DNA of 64,000 bases, from assembly GCF_010548275.1 (NCBI RefSeq), contig NZ_JAAGLT010000005.1, positions 248,001-312,000 on the forward strand, read 5' to 3'. The DNA comes from Streptomyces sp. SID12488. GTDB taxonomy: Bacteria > Actinomycetota > Actinomycetes > Streptomycetales > Streptomycetaceae. The position numbers were made by a program, and so were the translations under genes. Numbering within the stretch: position 1 is the first letter of the stretch; the number at the start of each line of letters is the position of its first letter. The notes under the pieces were generated by a model that did not search any database, was not told the origin of the DNA, and saw only the letters and a list, made by a program, of their open reading frames with translations. Below are positions 15,627-24,654 of this stretch, piece by piece.

Positions 15627-17144
15627 GTGACCACGACCGCACCCACCGACGTACGCCCCGATCCGCCGGACCCGTCCGTCGACCTCTCCCTGACCGAGTT
15701 CGGCTACCGGCAGGAACTGCACCGGAGCCTCGGCCGGTACGCCTCGTTCGCCGCCGGGTTCTCCTTCATCTCGGTGCTGACGACCGTCTTCCAGTTCTTC
15801 GCCTTCGGGTATGCGTTCGGCGGCCCCGTCTTCTTCTGGGCCTGGCCGGCCGTACTGCTCGGCCAGTTGCTGGTCGCCGCGTGCTTCGCGGAACTGGCCG
15901 CGCGCTATCCGATCTCCGGCGCGATCTACCAGTGGTCGTCCCGGCTCTCCAACCTCACCTTCGGCTGGTTCGCCGGCTGGATCATGGTGATCGGGCAGAT
16001 CGTGGTGGTCGCGGCGGCGGCGCTTGCGCTCCAGGTCGTCATGCCGGCCATCTGGTCCGGCTTCCAGCTGGTCGGCGACGACCCGTCCCCGGCCTCGGCG
16101 AGCGGCGCGGCCAACGCGGCGATTCTCGGGGTGCTCCTGCTGGCCCTGACGACACTGGTGAACGTCCTGGACAACCGCGTGATGTCCCTGATCAACCGGG
16201 TGGGCGTGACCGCCGAGATCATCGGCGCCGTCCTGATCATCGTCCTTCTGTTCACCCATTCCGAGCGCACTCCCGGCATCACCTTCCACACGGGTACGGC
16301 ACTGGAGTCCGGCGTGACAGGGGCGCTGCTGGTGGGCTCGTTCACGGCGGCGTACGTGATGATCGGGTTCGACAGCGCGGGCGAGATGAGCGAGGAGACG
16401 CACAATCCCCGGCGCACCGCGCCCCGCACGATCCTCACCGCGCTCGCCTCGGCGGGCCTGCTGGGCGGCCTGATCATCCTCGCCGGTCTGCTCGCCGCGC
16501 CGAGCCTCACCGACGGTCGGCTCGGCGTCGAGGGCCTGAGCTACGTCCTGACGAGCAGTCTCGGCGACGGGGTGGGCCGCGCCCTGCTGGTCGACGTGGT
16601 CGTGGCCATCGCGGTGGCGACCCTCGCGATCCAGACGGCGGCTTCCCGGATGCTGTTCTCGATGGCCCGTGACGGCCAACTTCCGTACTCCGCGCGCCTC
16701 GCCAAGGTCAACCCGCGCACGGGTATGCCGAGCGCACCGGCCCTGGTCGTCGGCGTCCTGGCGGCGGCCCTGCTCCTCCTCAACTTCGCCTCCCCGGAAG
16801 CCTTCCTGGCCATCGGTACCACCTGCATCGTGATGCTGTACCTGGCGTACGCCATGGTGACCGGCCCGCTCCTGATCCAGCGCCTGAAGGGCACCTTCAC
16901 CGCCGACGGCACCGACGAGACCGGCAAACCCCTCTTCTCCCTCGGCCGCTGGGGCATCCCCGTCAATGTCCTCGCCCTCCTCTACGGCCTCTTCATGACC
17001 GTCAACCTGGCCTGGCCACGAGCAGCGGTGTACGACCCGGCGGGCGGGCACTGGTACTTCCAGTGGTTCACCGTGCTGTTCCTGGCGGTCACGCTGGGGG
17101 GTGGGGTGTTGTACCGGCTTGTCAGTCGAAGTCGGCCACGGTGA
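15627..17144 (+). CDS. APC-superfamily amino acid/amine permease
   Basis: A 505-residue permease with about twelve hydrophobic segments, starting at a GTG behind AAGGCAGG. The first helices (YASFAAGFSFISVLT, then FWAWPAVLLGQLLVAACFAELAA) and the sequence around YPISGAIYQWS are typical of APC permeases of the GABA/polyamine group. Its promoter carries the same inverted repeat as the distant urea/guanidine carboxylase operon. APC permeases are known companions of that gene cluster in other bacteria. It therefore probably imports the nitrogen compound degraded by that operon, or an amine that feeds into it. The substrate is unproven. Confidence 0.85.
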   Translation: MTTTAPTDVRPDPPDPSVDLSLTEFGYRQELHRSLGRYASFAAGFSFISVLTTVFQFFAFGYAFGGPVFFWAWPAVLLGQLLVAACFAELAARYPISGAIYQWSSRLSNLTFGWFAGWIMVIGQIVVVAAAALALQVVMPAIWSGFQLVGDDPSPASASGAANAAILGVLLLALTTLVNVLDNRVMSLINRVGVTAEIIGAVLIIVLLFTHSERTPGITFHTGTALESGVTGALLVGSFTAAYVMIGFDSAGEMSEETHNPRRTAPRTILTALASAGLLGGLIILAGLLAAPSLTDGRLGVEGLSYVLTSSLGDGVGRALLVDVVVAIAVATLAIQTAASRMLFSMARDGQLPYSARLAKVNPRTGMPSAPALVVGVLAAALLLLNFASPEAFLAIGTTCIVMLYLAYAMVTGPLLIQRLKGTFTADGTDETGKPLFSLGRWGIPVNVLALLYGLFMTVNLAWPRAAVYDPAGGHWYFQWFTVLFLAVTLGGGVLYRLVSRSRPR

Positions 17145-17416
17145 CCCGGCCCGCGCCGACGTCCAGTTTCAGTCAGGCAATTCCCACTGCGCCTTCCAGG
17201 TAGCCCGCGAAGGTCCGTCCGGTGAGGTGGCCTTACGGTCGATTCAATAGCAGGCCCGCCCCATCGTCGAAACCGCGGCCTCGCTCAAGACCGGCCACCC
17301 TGCCTCAATCCAGCGCGAAATCCGATGCGGCAGGGGCGGTCGGTGCTGCTGCGAGGGGAAAGGGCTGGGGAACCGATGTCACTGTGGCCAGAACCAGCCA
17401 TTCCCCAAAGGGACCC

Positions 17417-18553
17417 ATGCGTCGCACCATAAGACGTATGAATAGCGACACCTCCACGCGGAATTTGTCAGTGCCGAGTGTGTTGTGCCCCTTTCCGGTC
17501 ACGTACGACGAGACGGCGGCTCGCAGGGCGGACGAGGACATCGTCGCCTGGGCGTTGAGCCTTGATCTCTTCCCGGGGCAGCGGACCGAGCTGAACGGAT
17601 ACCGGTTCGGCACATTCGCGGCGCTCACGCACCCTGACGCGGTCGACCACGATCACCTGATGCTCGTGGCCCGCAACATGACCGCCCTGTTCGCCGCGGA
17701 CGATCACTACTGCGACGAGGGAATCGAAGGCGTCCGCCTCTCCATGAGCGCCTCTCGCCTCGCGGCATCGTTGACCGCGATGGAGAACGGCCCCCGGCTG
17801 CCCGACTGTCCCTCGATCGAGGGCTTTGTCGGCAGCGACCCGGTAGCGCATGCGCTTCGCGAGACCTCAGAACACATCTCACGCTTGGGCACACCGGTGC
17901 AAGTAGGCCGTCTGCGCCACGAGACAACCACTACGTTCCTGGCGATGGCGGCGGAGAACTCGTGGCGTATCGCCGGGCACGTTCCCGATCCCGCGGAATA
18001 CCTGGCTCATCGCAAGTACAACGGAGCCATGGCATGTCTGGTACTGATCGATGTCGCCGGCGGCTACGAACTGCCCGTCCGTGACTGGGAAGAGCCCGGT
18101 GTCCGGTCTCTGTCACTCGCCGCCTCATTGATGATCATGCTGGTGAACGACCTGTACTCGGTCGCCAAAGAAAGCGCCGACATCGGCAGCCACAGCCTGC
18201 CCACCGTGCTCTCCGCACGCCACGGATGGTCTCTCGAACGGAGCATGTGCGCTACCGGCGAGCTCCACGACCGCCTCATGTGTGAGTACCTGCGGCTCGA
18301 ACCCGACGTCGCGCGCCACGCCTCGCCCGAACTCACCCGCTACCTCGCCGGGCTACGGCACTGGATGCGGGGAAATCTCGAATGGCACACCCTCACCGGA
18401 CGACACAACCATCGCGCGGGACGCCCCACCCCCAAGACAGGGCCGCACGGCCCCACCCATGACCGAACAAAGACAGACATACGCCACTCGGCCGCCGCCG
18501 GTCTCTGTTCACACTGCGGAGACCACCACGACTCAGCCACAGCGGTCGCGTAG
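17417..18553 (+). CDS. Class I terpene synthase (2-methylisoborneol synthase-type motifs)
   Basis: About 378 residues if started at the ATG at 17417 (AAAGGGA just upstream); an ATG at 17438 is a good alternative because the codons before it include rare ATA and AGA. The aspartate-rich metal motif DDHYCDE is at about 95-101 and the second motif NDLYSVAKE at about 244-252. Both closely resemble the motifs I recall for 2-methylisoborneol synthase (DDYYCED and NDLYSYTKE). No GPP C-methyltransferase or cyclic-nucleotide-binding gene sits beside it, so it may use ordinary GPP or FPP. The tail after residue 325 is unusual and has CSHCGDHH. Base composition is slightly lower in GC than its neighbours. 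Confidence 0.82.
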   Translation: MRRTIRRMNSDTSTRNLSVPSVLCPFPVTYDETAARRADEDIVAWALSLDLFPGQRTELNGYRFGTFAALTHPDAVDHDHLMLVARNMTALFAADDHYCDEGIEGVRLSMSASRLAASLTAMENGPRLPDCPSIEGFVGSDPVAHALRETSEHISRLGTPVQVGRLRHETTTTFLAMAAENSWRIAGHVPDPAEYLAHRKYNGAMACLVLIDVAGGYELPVRDWEEPGVRSLSLAASLMIMLVNDLYSVAKESADIGSHSLPTVLSARHGWSLERSMCATGELHDRLMCEYLRLEPDVARHASPELTRYLAGLRHWMRGNLEWHTLTGRHNHRAGRPTPKTGPHGPTHDRTKTDIRHSAAAGLCSHCGDHHDSATAVA

Positions 18554-18627
18554 AACGACCGGAGGAGGTCAGGGAGCTGGTGTGAGAGCGGGCCCGGCAC
18601 ACCACACACCTCATATGCTTGATCGTG

Positions 18628-19569
18628 ATGAGACGCCGTACCCCGCTCCCGCCCTCCCCCCTGCCGCAGCGCGACGGGGTGGATCCGGTGCGGGTGCGGT
18701 TGCCGGCCGGGGACGCGTGGGCGACCGTGCGGGACCATCTCGTCGCACGGCTCGCGGCAGGGGCCGGGGTGATCGACGGAATGCTCGACGCGGGGCAGAT
18801 CGTGGACGTCACCGGGCATCCGGTGCCGCGCGACATGACGTACGTGCCGGGGATGTTCGTGTGGTTCCACCGGGAGCTGCGCGACGAGGAGCCGGTGCCG
18901 TTCGCGGTCGACGTCCTGTACCGGGACGAGCACGTGGTGGTGGCCGACAAGCCACACTTCCTGGCCACCACTCCGCGCGGCAGCCATGTCGCCGAGACGG
19001 CCCTGGCGCGGCTGCGGCGGGAGCTGGGCATCCCGACTCTGGGCGCGGCACACCGGCTGGACCGGCTGACGGCCGGGCTGGTGCTGTTCACCGTGCGACC
19101 CGAGGAGCGAGGCGCGTACCAGTCGCTGTTCCGGGACAAGTTGGTGGCGAAGGAGTACGAAGCCGTGGCGCCGTACGATCCCACGCTGGCCCTGCCCCGC
19201 ACCGTGCACAGCCGGATCGTCAAAGAGCGCGGGGTCATGCAGGCCCGTGAGGTCGAGGGCGAGCCCAATGCCGTCAGCCGGATCGAGTTGCTGGAGCACG
19301 GATACGAGCGTGCCCGGTACCGGCTGACGCCGCGTACCGGGCAGACGCACCAACTGAGGGTGCACATGAGCGCGTTGGGAGTGCCGATTCTCGGCGATCC
19401 CCTCTATCCGGAAGTCCGCGGCCCCGTGGCGGCCGGTGACTTCCGCAGTCCGCTCCAACTGCTGGCGCGGGTCCTGGAGTTCACCGATCCGGTCACGGGG
19501 CGCGAGCACCGTTTCGTCAGCTCGCGTGTGCTGCGGGCCTGGTCGTCGTACGCCGACTGGGCCGGATAG
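18628..19569 (+). CDS. RluA-family pseudouridine synthase
   Basis: About 313 residues. HRLDR at 142-146 contains the catalytic Asp145 of the RluA group, and RTGQTHQLRVHMSALGVPI is the conserved C-terminal block. The N-terminal 90 residues have weak S4-like character (WATVRDHLVARL, DGMLDAGQIVD). TTG (18619), GTG (18625) and ATG (18628) are possible starts, none with a Shine-Dalgarno sequence, so the message may be leaderless. It isomerises uridine in rRNA or tRNA; target not known. It converges on the conservon P450 gene with only 19 nt between the stop codons. Confidence 0.85.
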   Translation: MRRRTPLPPSPLPQRDGVDPVRVRLPAGDAWATVRDHLVARLAAGAGVIDGMLDAGQIVDVTGHPVPRDMTYVPGMFVWFHRELRDEEPVPFAVDVLYRDEHVVVADKPHFLATTPRGSHVAETALARLRRELGIPTLGAAHRLDRLTAGLVLFTVRPEERGAYQSLFRDKLVAKEYEAVAPYDPTLALPRTVHSRIVKERGVMQAREVEGEPNAVSRIELLEHGYERARYRLTPRTGQTHQLRVHMSALGVPILGDPLYPEVRGPVAAGDFRSPLQLLARVLEFTDPVTGREHRFVSSRVLRAWSSYADWAG

Positions 19570-19588
19570 CACCGGCGCCCCGGTCGGT

Positions 19589-21073
19589 TCAGTCGCCGCG
19601 CCACCAGCGCAGGAGACGCCGGAACACCCCCGGCCGGCGGGCCGTTTCGGGCGCCGGTGCCGGCGCGGGCTCGCCGGCCGGGATCGCGGGTTCCGGAGCC
19701 GCGGGCTGTGGCTGTGGCTGTTCCGTGCTGACCTGCCAGTTGTGCGGACGCTGCGACGGCATCGGCCTGACGACGGGTCGCTCCATGACCTCCTGCGGGG
19801 GCTTCGGCGCGAACTTCACCGGCAGTTCCACCAGGTGCCGGGTGGAGACGGACGACCGCCAGCGCAGCTCGTGCTCCCCGCAGGCGAGTTGGATGTCCGG
19901 AACACGGGTCAGCAACGCGTCGACGCCGACGTCGGCGATGGCGCGGCCGATGTCCTGGCCCGGGCACTCGTGGGGGCCGCCGCTGAACGCGAGGTGGGAG
20001 CGGTTGCCCTGCATGTTGGCCTCAAGATCGGGGCGGACACGCGGGTCGACGTTGCCCGGTGCCATACCGAGGAGGAGGCCGTCGCCCTTGCGGATGCGCT
20101 GGCCGCCCAGCTCGGTGTCCTGCTTGGCGATGTAGGCGAAGACAGTGCTGAACGGAGGCTCGTCCCACAGGGACTGTTCGACCGCCTCGGGCACGGTCAT
20201 CTGGCCGCCGTTGAGCTGAGCACGGAACCCCGGGTTGGTGAGCACCTCACGCAGTACGTTGGCGAGGAGGTTGGCGGTGCTCTCGTACGCGACGATCAGG
20301 ACGACGCGCAGGTGCTGGCCGATCTCCTCGTCGTCGAGCCCCGCCGGGTGGTTGATGAGGTGGCTGGTGAAGTCGTCCCTGGGCTCGGCCCGGCGGCGGG
20401 CGGTGAGGCGCATCAGGGCGTCCATGACGTACTGGTTGCTCGCGATCGCGGTCTCGGTGCCTTTGAGCATGTCGCGGGCGGCCTGCACGATCCGGTCGCC
20501 GTACTCCTCGGGCATGCCGAGGATCTCGCACATCACCGCCATCGGCAGGTGCTCGGCGAACTGGCTGACCAGGTCGGCGCTGCCCTCCTCACAGAACTGG
20601 TTGACGAGGTGCTGGGTCGAGCGGTTGATGTAGCGGCGGATGCCCCGGTGGTCGATGGTCGACATGGCGCCGGTGACCGCGCCGCGCAGCCGCAGGTGCT
20701 CTTCGCCCTCGGTGTGGCAGCAGATGGGCTGCCGGGCGAAGTGCGGCATGAGCGGGTGGTCGGGCTTGACCGTGCCGTCCTGCATGGGTGTCCACAACCG
20801 GCTGTCCTTGCAGTAGTGCGAGGGGGTCCGCACCATGTGCATGTTCTCGCCGTGGCCGAGCACCACCCAGATGGGCACGTCCTCGTGGAGCAGCGCGGGG
20901 GCCACCGCGCCGTGCTCGGCCCGCAGTTTCTCGTACACGGCTCCCAGGTCCTCGGCCTCGGGGCCGTACAGCCGGCGCAGTCCACCGGGACCGGTGCCGT
21001 GGGCGGGGCAGCCGGGGGGCGGGCTGAGGGCGGTGTCGTCCGTGTCGGTCAGGGAGTGGGGTTCAGGCGTCAC
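19589..21073 (-). CDS. Conservon cytochrome P450 lacking the ExxR motif (CvnE, CYP157-like)
   Basis: A 494-residue P450. The heme-ligand loop FSGGPHECPG has Cys370. The I-helix reads VAYESTAN at 261-268, keeping an acid-alcohol pair (Glu264, Ser265). The K-helix reads EQSLW (299-303) where other P450s have ExxR, so both the Glu and Arg are absent. That is the hallmark of the CYP157 family, in which only the heme Cys is invariant. A Pro/Ala-rich tail of about 50 residues ends in RRLLRWWRGD, which could touch the membrane. It starts at a GTG behind GGAGCG, 74 nt after the conservon GTPase. The substrate is unknown. Confidence 0.9.
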   Translation of the reverse strand: MTPEPHSLTDTDDTALSPPPGCPAHGTGPGGLRRLYGPEAEDLGAVYEKLRAEHGAVAPALLHEDVPIWVVLGHGENMHMVRTPSHYCKDSRLWTPMQDGTVKPDHPLMPHFARQPICCHTEGEEHLRLRGAVTGAMSTIDHRGIRRYINRSTQHLVNQFCEEGSADLVSQFAEHLPMAVMCEILGMPEEYGDRIVQAARDMLKGTETAIASNQYVMDALMRLTARRRAEPRDDFTSHLINHPAGLDDEEIGQHLRVVLIVAYESTANLLANVLREVLTNPGFRAQLNGGQMTVPEAVEQSLWDEPPFSTVFAYIAKQDTELGGQRIRKGDGLLLGMAPGNVDPRVRPDLEANMQGNRSHLAFSGGPHECPGQDIGRAIADVGVDALLTRVPDIQLACGEHELRWRSSVSTRHLVELPVKFAPKPPQEVMERPVVRPMPSQRPHNWQVSTEQPQPQPAAPEPAIPAGEPAPAPAPETARRPGVFRRLLRWWRGD

Positions 21074-21147
21074 AGTGATCGCTCCGAAACTGAGGTGGAT
21101 CCGGTGTCAGAAGAGTTGATGGTGTGCCGGGTGGTGAACTGCCGCCC

Positions 21148-21768
21148 TCAGACAGGCGCCTTCGTCATCTCCAGCGAGTGCAGAAAGCGCATCAGCGTCA
21201 TGAGCGTGTCGCGGCTGGAGGCCCGGCGGCGTGCGTCGCATTCCACGATGGGGATCTCCGGCGCCAGGTCGAGGGCCGAGCGCAGGTCCTCGACCGGGTA
21301 ACGGGGCGCGTCCGGGAAGGAGTTGACCGCGATGACGAAGGGCACACCTCGCTCCTCCAGGCGCCCTATGACGTCGAAGCTCACTTCCAGGCGCCGGGTG
21401 TCGATCAGGACGACCGCGCCGAGGGCGCCTTCGAACAGGCCGTTCCACAGGAACCAGAAGCGTTCCTGGCCCGGGGTGCCGAACAGGTACAGCACCAGTT
21501 GGTCGGTGATGCTGATGCGGCCGAAGTCCATGGCCACGGTGGTGGCGGTCTTCGAATCGGAGCCGTAGTTGTCGTCGACGCCGATGCCTGCCTGCGTCAT
21601 GGTCTCTTCGGTGGTCAACGGCCTGATCTCGCTGACCGAGCCGACCATGGTCGTCTTGCCGACGCCGAACCCGCCCACGATGACGATCTTCACCGCGGCC
21701 TGGGTGGTCTGCGGCAGGCGGTCCTCGGTCCGTGGACCTGTGATGGAGTCAGAGCTTTTGAAGTCCAT
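21148..21768 (-). CDS. Conservon GTPase (CvnD)
   Basis: A 206-residue small GTP-binding protein of the MglA-like conservon type. The P-loop GGFGVGKTT is at 32-40. The switch-II region reads FGTPGQERF (96-104), with Thr-Pro where Ras proteins have Thr-Ala. The base-recognition site is AVNSF (147-151) instead of NKxD. Its ATG start overlaps the DUF742 gene end by 20 nt, so it is coupled. In conservons this GTPase works with the roadblock and DUF742 proteins at a membrane kinase-like protein in a signalling complex likened to a G-protein-coupled system. The gene order fits rarABCDE (cvn9) of S. coelicolor, which affects aerial mycelium formation. Confidence 0.92.
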   Translation of the reverse strand: MDFKSSDSITGPRTEDRLPQTTQAAVKIVIVGGFGVGKTTMVGSVSEIRPLTTEETMTQAGIGVDDNYGSDSKTATTVAMDFGRISITDQLVLYLFGTPGQERFWFLWNGLFEGALGAVVLIDTRRLEVSFDVIGRLEERGVPFVIAVNSFPDAPRYPVEDLRSALDLAPEIPIVECDARRRASSRDTLMTLMRFLHSLEMTKAPV

Positions 21769-22189
21769 GCATCACCGCTTCGAGGAGGGAACGGTCGGCG
21801 AGCGACTGGCTGATGAGCGGGTCGCGCGCCTGGACCAGTTCAGCCGTCAGCAGCTCGGTGAGCAGGACGGTCACCACGCTGAACGGCAGGTTGAGGTAGG
21901 CCGAGAGCTCGGCCACGGACAGGGGTGCCTTGCACAGGCGGAGCAGCGCCGACTGCTCCGGTGGGGCGGAGGGCGGGGGCTCGGCGCACGCCACGATTAA
22001 CGTGACAAGGTCGAGGGAGGCTCGCTCGCCGCCCTCGGTCGCGCCGGTGAGCACATAGAGCCGTTCCGGGTTCTTGCGCTTCCCGGTCTTGCTCTCCGTG
22101 CCCTCCGTGGCCGCCGCGCTCTCGTAGTGGGGCTCCGTCGGAGGTTCCTGCTTGGTGGGGTAGCGCCGCCGGCGCTGCGGAGGAGTCAT
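21749..22189 (-). CDS. Conservon DUF742 protein (CvnC)
   Basis: A 146-residue protein with a basic, charged N-terminus (MTPPQRRRRYPTKQEPP) and a DUF742 domain from about residue 42 (RLYVLTGATEGGERASLDLVTLI). The C-terminal part looks like a winged helix (LCKAPLSVAELSAYLNLPFSVV). The ATG overlaps the roadblock gene stop by 4 nt (ATGA), and the 3' end overlaps the GTPase by 20 nt. It is a fixed partner of the roadblock and GTPase proteins in conservons; its biochemical role is not established. Confidence 0.92.
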   Translation of the reverse strand: MTPPQRRRRYPTKQEPPTEPHYESAAATEGTESKTGKRKNPERLYVLTGATEGGERASLDLVTLIVACAEPPPSAPPEQSALLRLCKAPLSVAELSAYLNLPFSVVTVLLTELLTAELVQARDPLISQSLADRSLLEAVMHGLQKL

Positions 22190-22593
22190 ACGGTCTGCCC
22201 GTTCCGCCGGGGCGGACTGGTGAGGTGAGCTCCGATCCGGACCACGAGGTCGCGCATGTGGTTGCTCATGTTGCCGGGTTCGGCGATCACGTTGGCGAGG
22301 ACCGCGAGGTAGGCGTTGGGGCCGGCGGCCATCAGGTAGAAGTAGCCGCCCTTGACCTCGATGATGACCATGCGCATGGTGCCGTCGCTGTCCGGGATCT
22401 CGTGCGCGACGGCGCCCGCGAGGCTCTGCAGGCCCGCGCAGGCGGCTGCGACACGGTCGGCGGCGTCGGGGTCGCCCCCGTAGCGGGCGATGCGCAGGCC
22501 GTCGGCGGAGAGCACCACGATCTGCTGGATACCGGGAACGCCGTCGGCGAGCTCCTTGAGCATCCAGTCGAAGTTGGCTCGCTGCGAGATCAC
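22186..22593 (-). CDS. Conservon roadblock/LC7 protein (CvnB)
   Basis: A 135-residue roadblock/LC7-domain protein (NFDWMLKELADGVPGIQQIVVLSADGL at its start, written here only as NFDWMLKELADGV...), the typical conservon second gene. The GTG start overlaps the kinase-like gene stop by 4 nt (GTGA). Roadblock proteins act as GTPase-regulating or scaffold subunits, so it is expected to bind the CvnD GTPase and the kinase-like protein. The fold spans most of the protein (about 5-120), ending with a basic tail. Confidence 0.92.
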   Translation of the reverse strand: MISQRANFDWMLKELADGVPGIQQIVVLSADGLRIARYGGDPDAADRVAAACAGLQSLAGAVAHEIPDSDGTMRMVIIEVKGGYFYLMAAGPNAYLAVLANVIAEPGNMSNHMRDLVVRIGAHLTSPPRRNGQTV

Positions 22594-24326
22594 TTGAGGT
22601 CCCCCTCGTCGTCGGCCTCGGCATGGGCCGGCTGCTGGTTGGTGCTGGCTGCGGTCGGGTCTTCCCGGTGGCCGCCGAAGGCCGCCCGGTCGTCCGGGTG
22701 GCCGTCGAGGGCCCTGGAGCCGGCGGCAGGGAACCCTGTGAAGTCGACCGCGTCGTCGGGGTGACCCGAGAACGTCGTCGGGTCGTCGGGGTTCCTGGTG
22801 AAGGCCGTCGGGTCCGGGTCGCCCTTGAGGCCTTCCATGAACGCCTCGACCCACAGGCCCGGCAGCGGTTCTTCTTCCTTCTTCTGCGGCTCGGGCTCCC
22901 ACAGTTTGCGGAGCTCCGGGTCGGCGTCCATCTCGGCCTCGGCGGCCCTGGACCGGGCGTACCGCTCGCTGAGCGGGGTCTTGACCCGGCTGCGGCGCTG
23001 CGGCAGACCGTTCTCGGTCCACTCGGTGACCTCCGGGACGTCGTCCTCCATGGAGACGGAGGCCGGGATTCGCGGGCCGGTCGTGGGGCGGCGCTTCTTG
23101 GGCGGGCGCTTGGGACCTTCCAGCGCACCGAGTTCGATCTTGGGCGCGGCGGTGGCACCGATGCCGTGGGCGAGCCCGGGGGCGGGGTCGCTGGTGAGCA
23201 TCTCGGTGGGCACGACCAGTACCGCTCGGACACCGCCGTACGCGGACTGCCGGAGGGAGATCTGCATCCTGTACGTCTCGCAGAGGCGGCCCACGACCGC
23301 CATGCCGAGGCGCGGGGACTCGCCGAGGTCGTTGAGGTCGAAGCCTGCCTGGGCGCGGGCGATCATGTCCTCGGCACGCTTGCGGGCCTCCTCGCTGAGG
23401 CTGACGCCGGCGTCCTCGATCTCGATGGCGATGCCGGTCTGCACCTCGGTCGCGGTGACGTGGACCTTGGTGTGGGGCGGCGAGTAGCGCGTGGCGTTGT
23501 CGAGGAGTTCGGCCGCCGCGTGGATGAGCGGTTCGACGGAGTTGCCGTCGACGTTGACCTTTGCGATGGAGGCGAGCTCGATGCGGCGGTACTCCAGGAT
23601 CCGGGACATCGCGCCGCGCAGCACGCTGTACAGCGCGACGGGCTGGGGCCACTGGCGTCCGGGCCGGCCGCCGCCGAGCACGGAGATGGAGTCGGCGAGG
23701 CGGCCGATCAGCGCGGTGCCGTGATCGATACGCAGGAGGTCGTCGAAGACCTCGGGGTTGCGGCCGTGGTCCTCCTCCATCTCCCGGAGTTCGTTGGCCT
23801 GCTGGTGGACGATCGCCTGAACGCGCCGGGCGATGCTGACGAACGCGCGCTGCGCGCCGTCCCGCATGGCATCCTCGCGGTCGATGATCTCCAGGACGTG
23901 GGTCAGCAGCTTGCGCTGCGCTACCGGGAGTTCACGGTACGGAGAGTCCGGCAGACCGAATTGGCGAATCACCTCTGTGGGTGAACCGGCGCCGCGCAGC
24001 CGACGGAGCGCGTACGGCAGGACTTCCTTGCCCAGCCGGTCGAAGTCCTCGTCGTGGGCGGCGATGCGCCGCTCCAGATACGCGGTGTGACGGGCGTGCT
24101 CGGCCCGCAGGGTACGGACGGTACGGCCGCGGCGTACCACTTCGGCGGCGACCGTGACGACCAGGACCGTGGCGATGACTCCGCACCAGCCGACGGCGGC
24201 GCGGGCCGGCCCCGTCACCAGGGCGACGGCGGCTCCGGTCGCCCCGGCCATCGCTATGGCGGGTAGCAACAGCACGCGCGCGTAGGGAAGTTCACGGCCA
24301 CCGGGAGGCGATTGAACACTCACCAT
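22590..24326 (-). CDS. Conservon sensor histidine kinase-like protein (CvnA)
   Basis: A 578-residue membrane kinase-like protein starting at an ATG with GAGGG upstream; a longer in-frame start is less likely. Two hydrophobic segments (about 17-38 and 44-63) are followed by a coiled-coil-rich region, a pseudo-dimerisation segment around LLRIDHGTALIGRLADS (about 197-213) and an ATPase domain with N-box HAAAELLDNATRYSPP (269-284). The C-terminal 200 residues are low complexity and contain short PDD repeats (NPDD, HPDD, HPDD, HRED). It is the first gene of the operon. CvnA proteins are thought to anchor the conservon complex at the membrane; kinase activity here is untested. Confidence 0.92.
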   Translation of the reverse strand: MVSVQSPPGGRELPYARVLLLPAIAMAGATGAAVALVTGPARAAVGWCGVIATVLVVTVAAEVVRRGRTVRTLRAEHARHTAYLERRIAAHDEDFDRLGKEVLPYALRRLRGAGSPTEVIRQFGLPDSPYRELPVAQRKLLTHVLEIIDREDAMRDGAQRAFVSIARRVQAIVHQQANELREMEEDHGRNPEVFDDLLRIDHGTALIGRLADSISVLGGGRPGRQWPQPVALYSVLRGAMSRILEYRRIELASIAKVNVDGNSVEPLIHAAAELLDNATRYSPPHTKVHVTATEVQTGIAIEIEDAGVSLSEEARKRAEDMIARAQAGFDLNDLGESPRLGMAVVGRLCETYRMQISLRQSAYGGVRAVLVVPTEMLTSDPAPGLAHGIGATAAPKIELGALEGPKRPPKKRRPTTGPRIPASVSMEDDVPEVTEWTENGLPQRRSRVKTPLSERYARSRAAEAEMDADPELRKLWEPEPQKKEEEPLPGLWVEAFMEGLKGDPDPTAFTRNPDDPTTFSGHPDDAVDFTGFPAAGSRALDGHPDDRAAFGGHREDPTAASTNQQPAHAEADDEGDLK

Positions 24327-24654
24327 GTATGCCCTCTGAGAAAAATCGGCTGGGTTGGGGGAGCTCGCTGTGGGGTACGTCTGGGGATTGTCTGGATCTT
24401 CGGTATTTTTTGGGAACAAGCGCACGAATACATACCAACTCGGTGCGCTGCGGGCGAGCTTAGTCCGACGGGATCAACGCCGTGTCATATTCGGCAACCC
24501 TCGGAAATGCCCCCCGTAAGTGGAGTAACCTCAGCCCATTTACACGCTGCGGATGCAATCGCACACACTGCGTCACTACATACGGGCGTACGAGAACCAC
24601 TCACCGTGACGGGTGAACACGGGCCTCCGGAAGCCTCGGAGGCCGCCACGGCCC
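24327..24654. other. Intergenic region, 328 bp
   Basis: It carries the conservon promoter (leftward) and the end of the TetR transcript. It contains a locally AT-richer block around 24380-24440, unusual here, and the hairpin at 24622-24644. No gene is supported. Confidence 0.5.
24622..24644 (-). terminator. Hairpin after the TetR gene
   Basis: GGCCTCCG (24622-24629) pairs with CGGAGGCC (24637-24644) around a 7-nt loop, 10 nt after the TetR stop. Confidence 0.5.
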
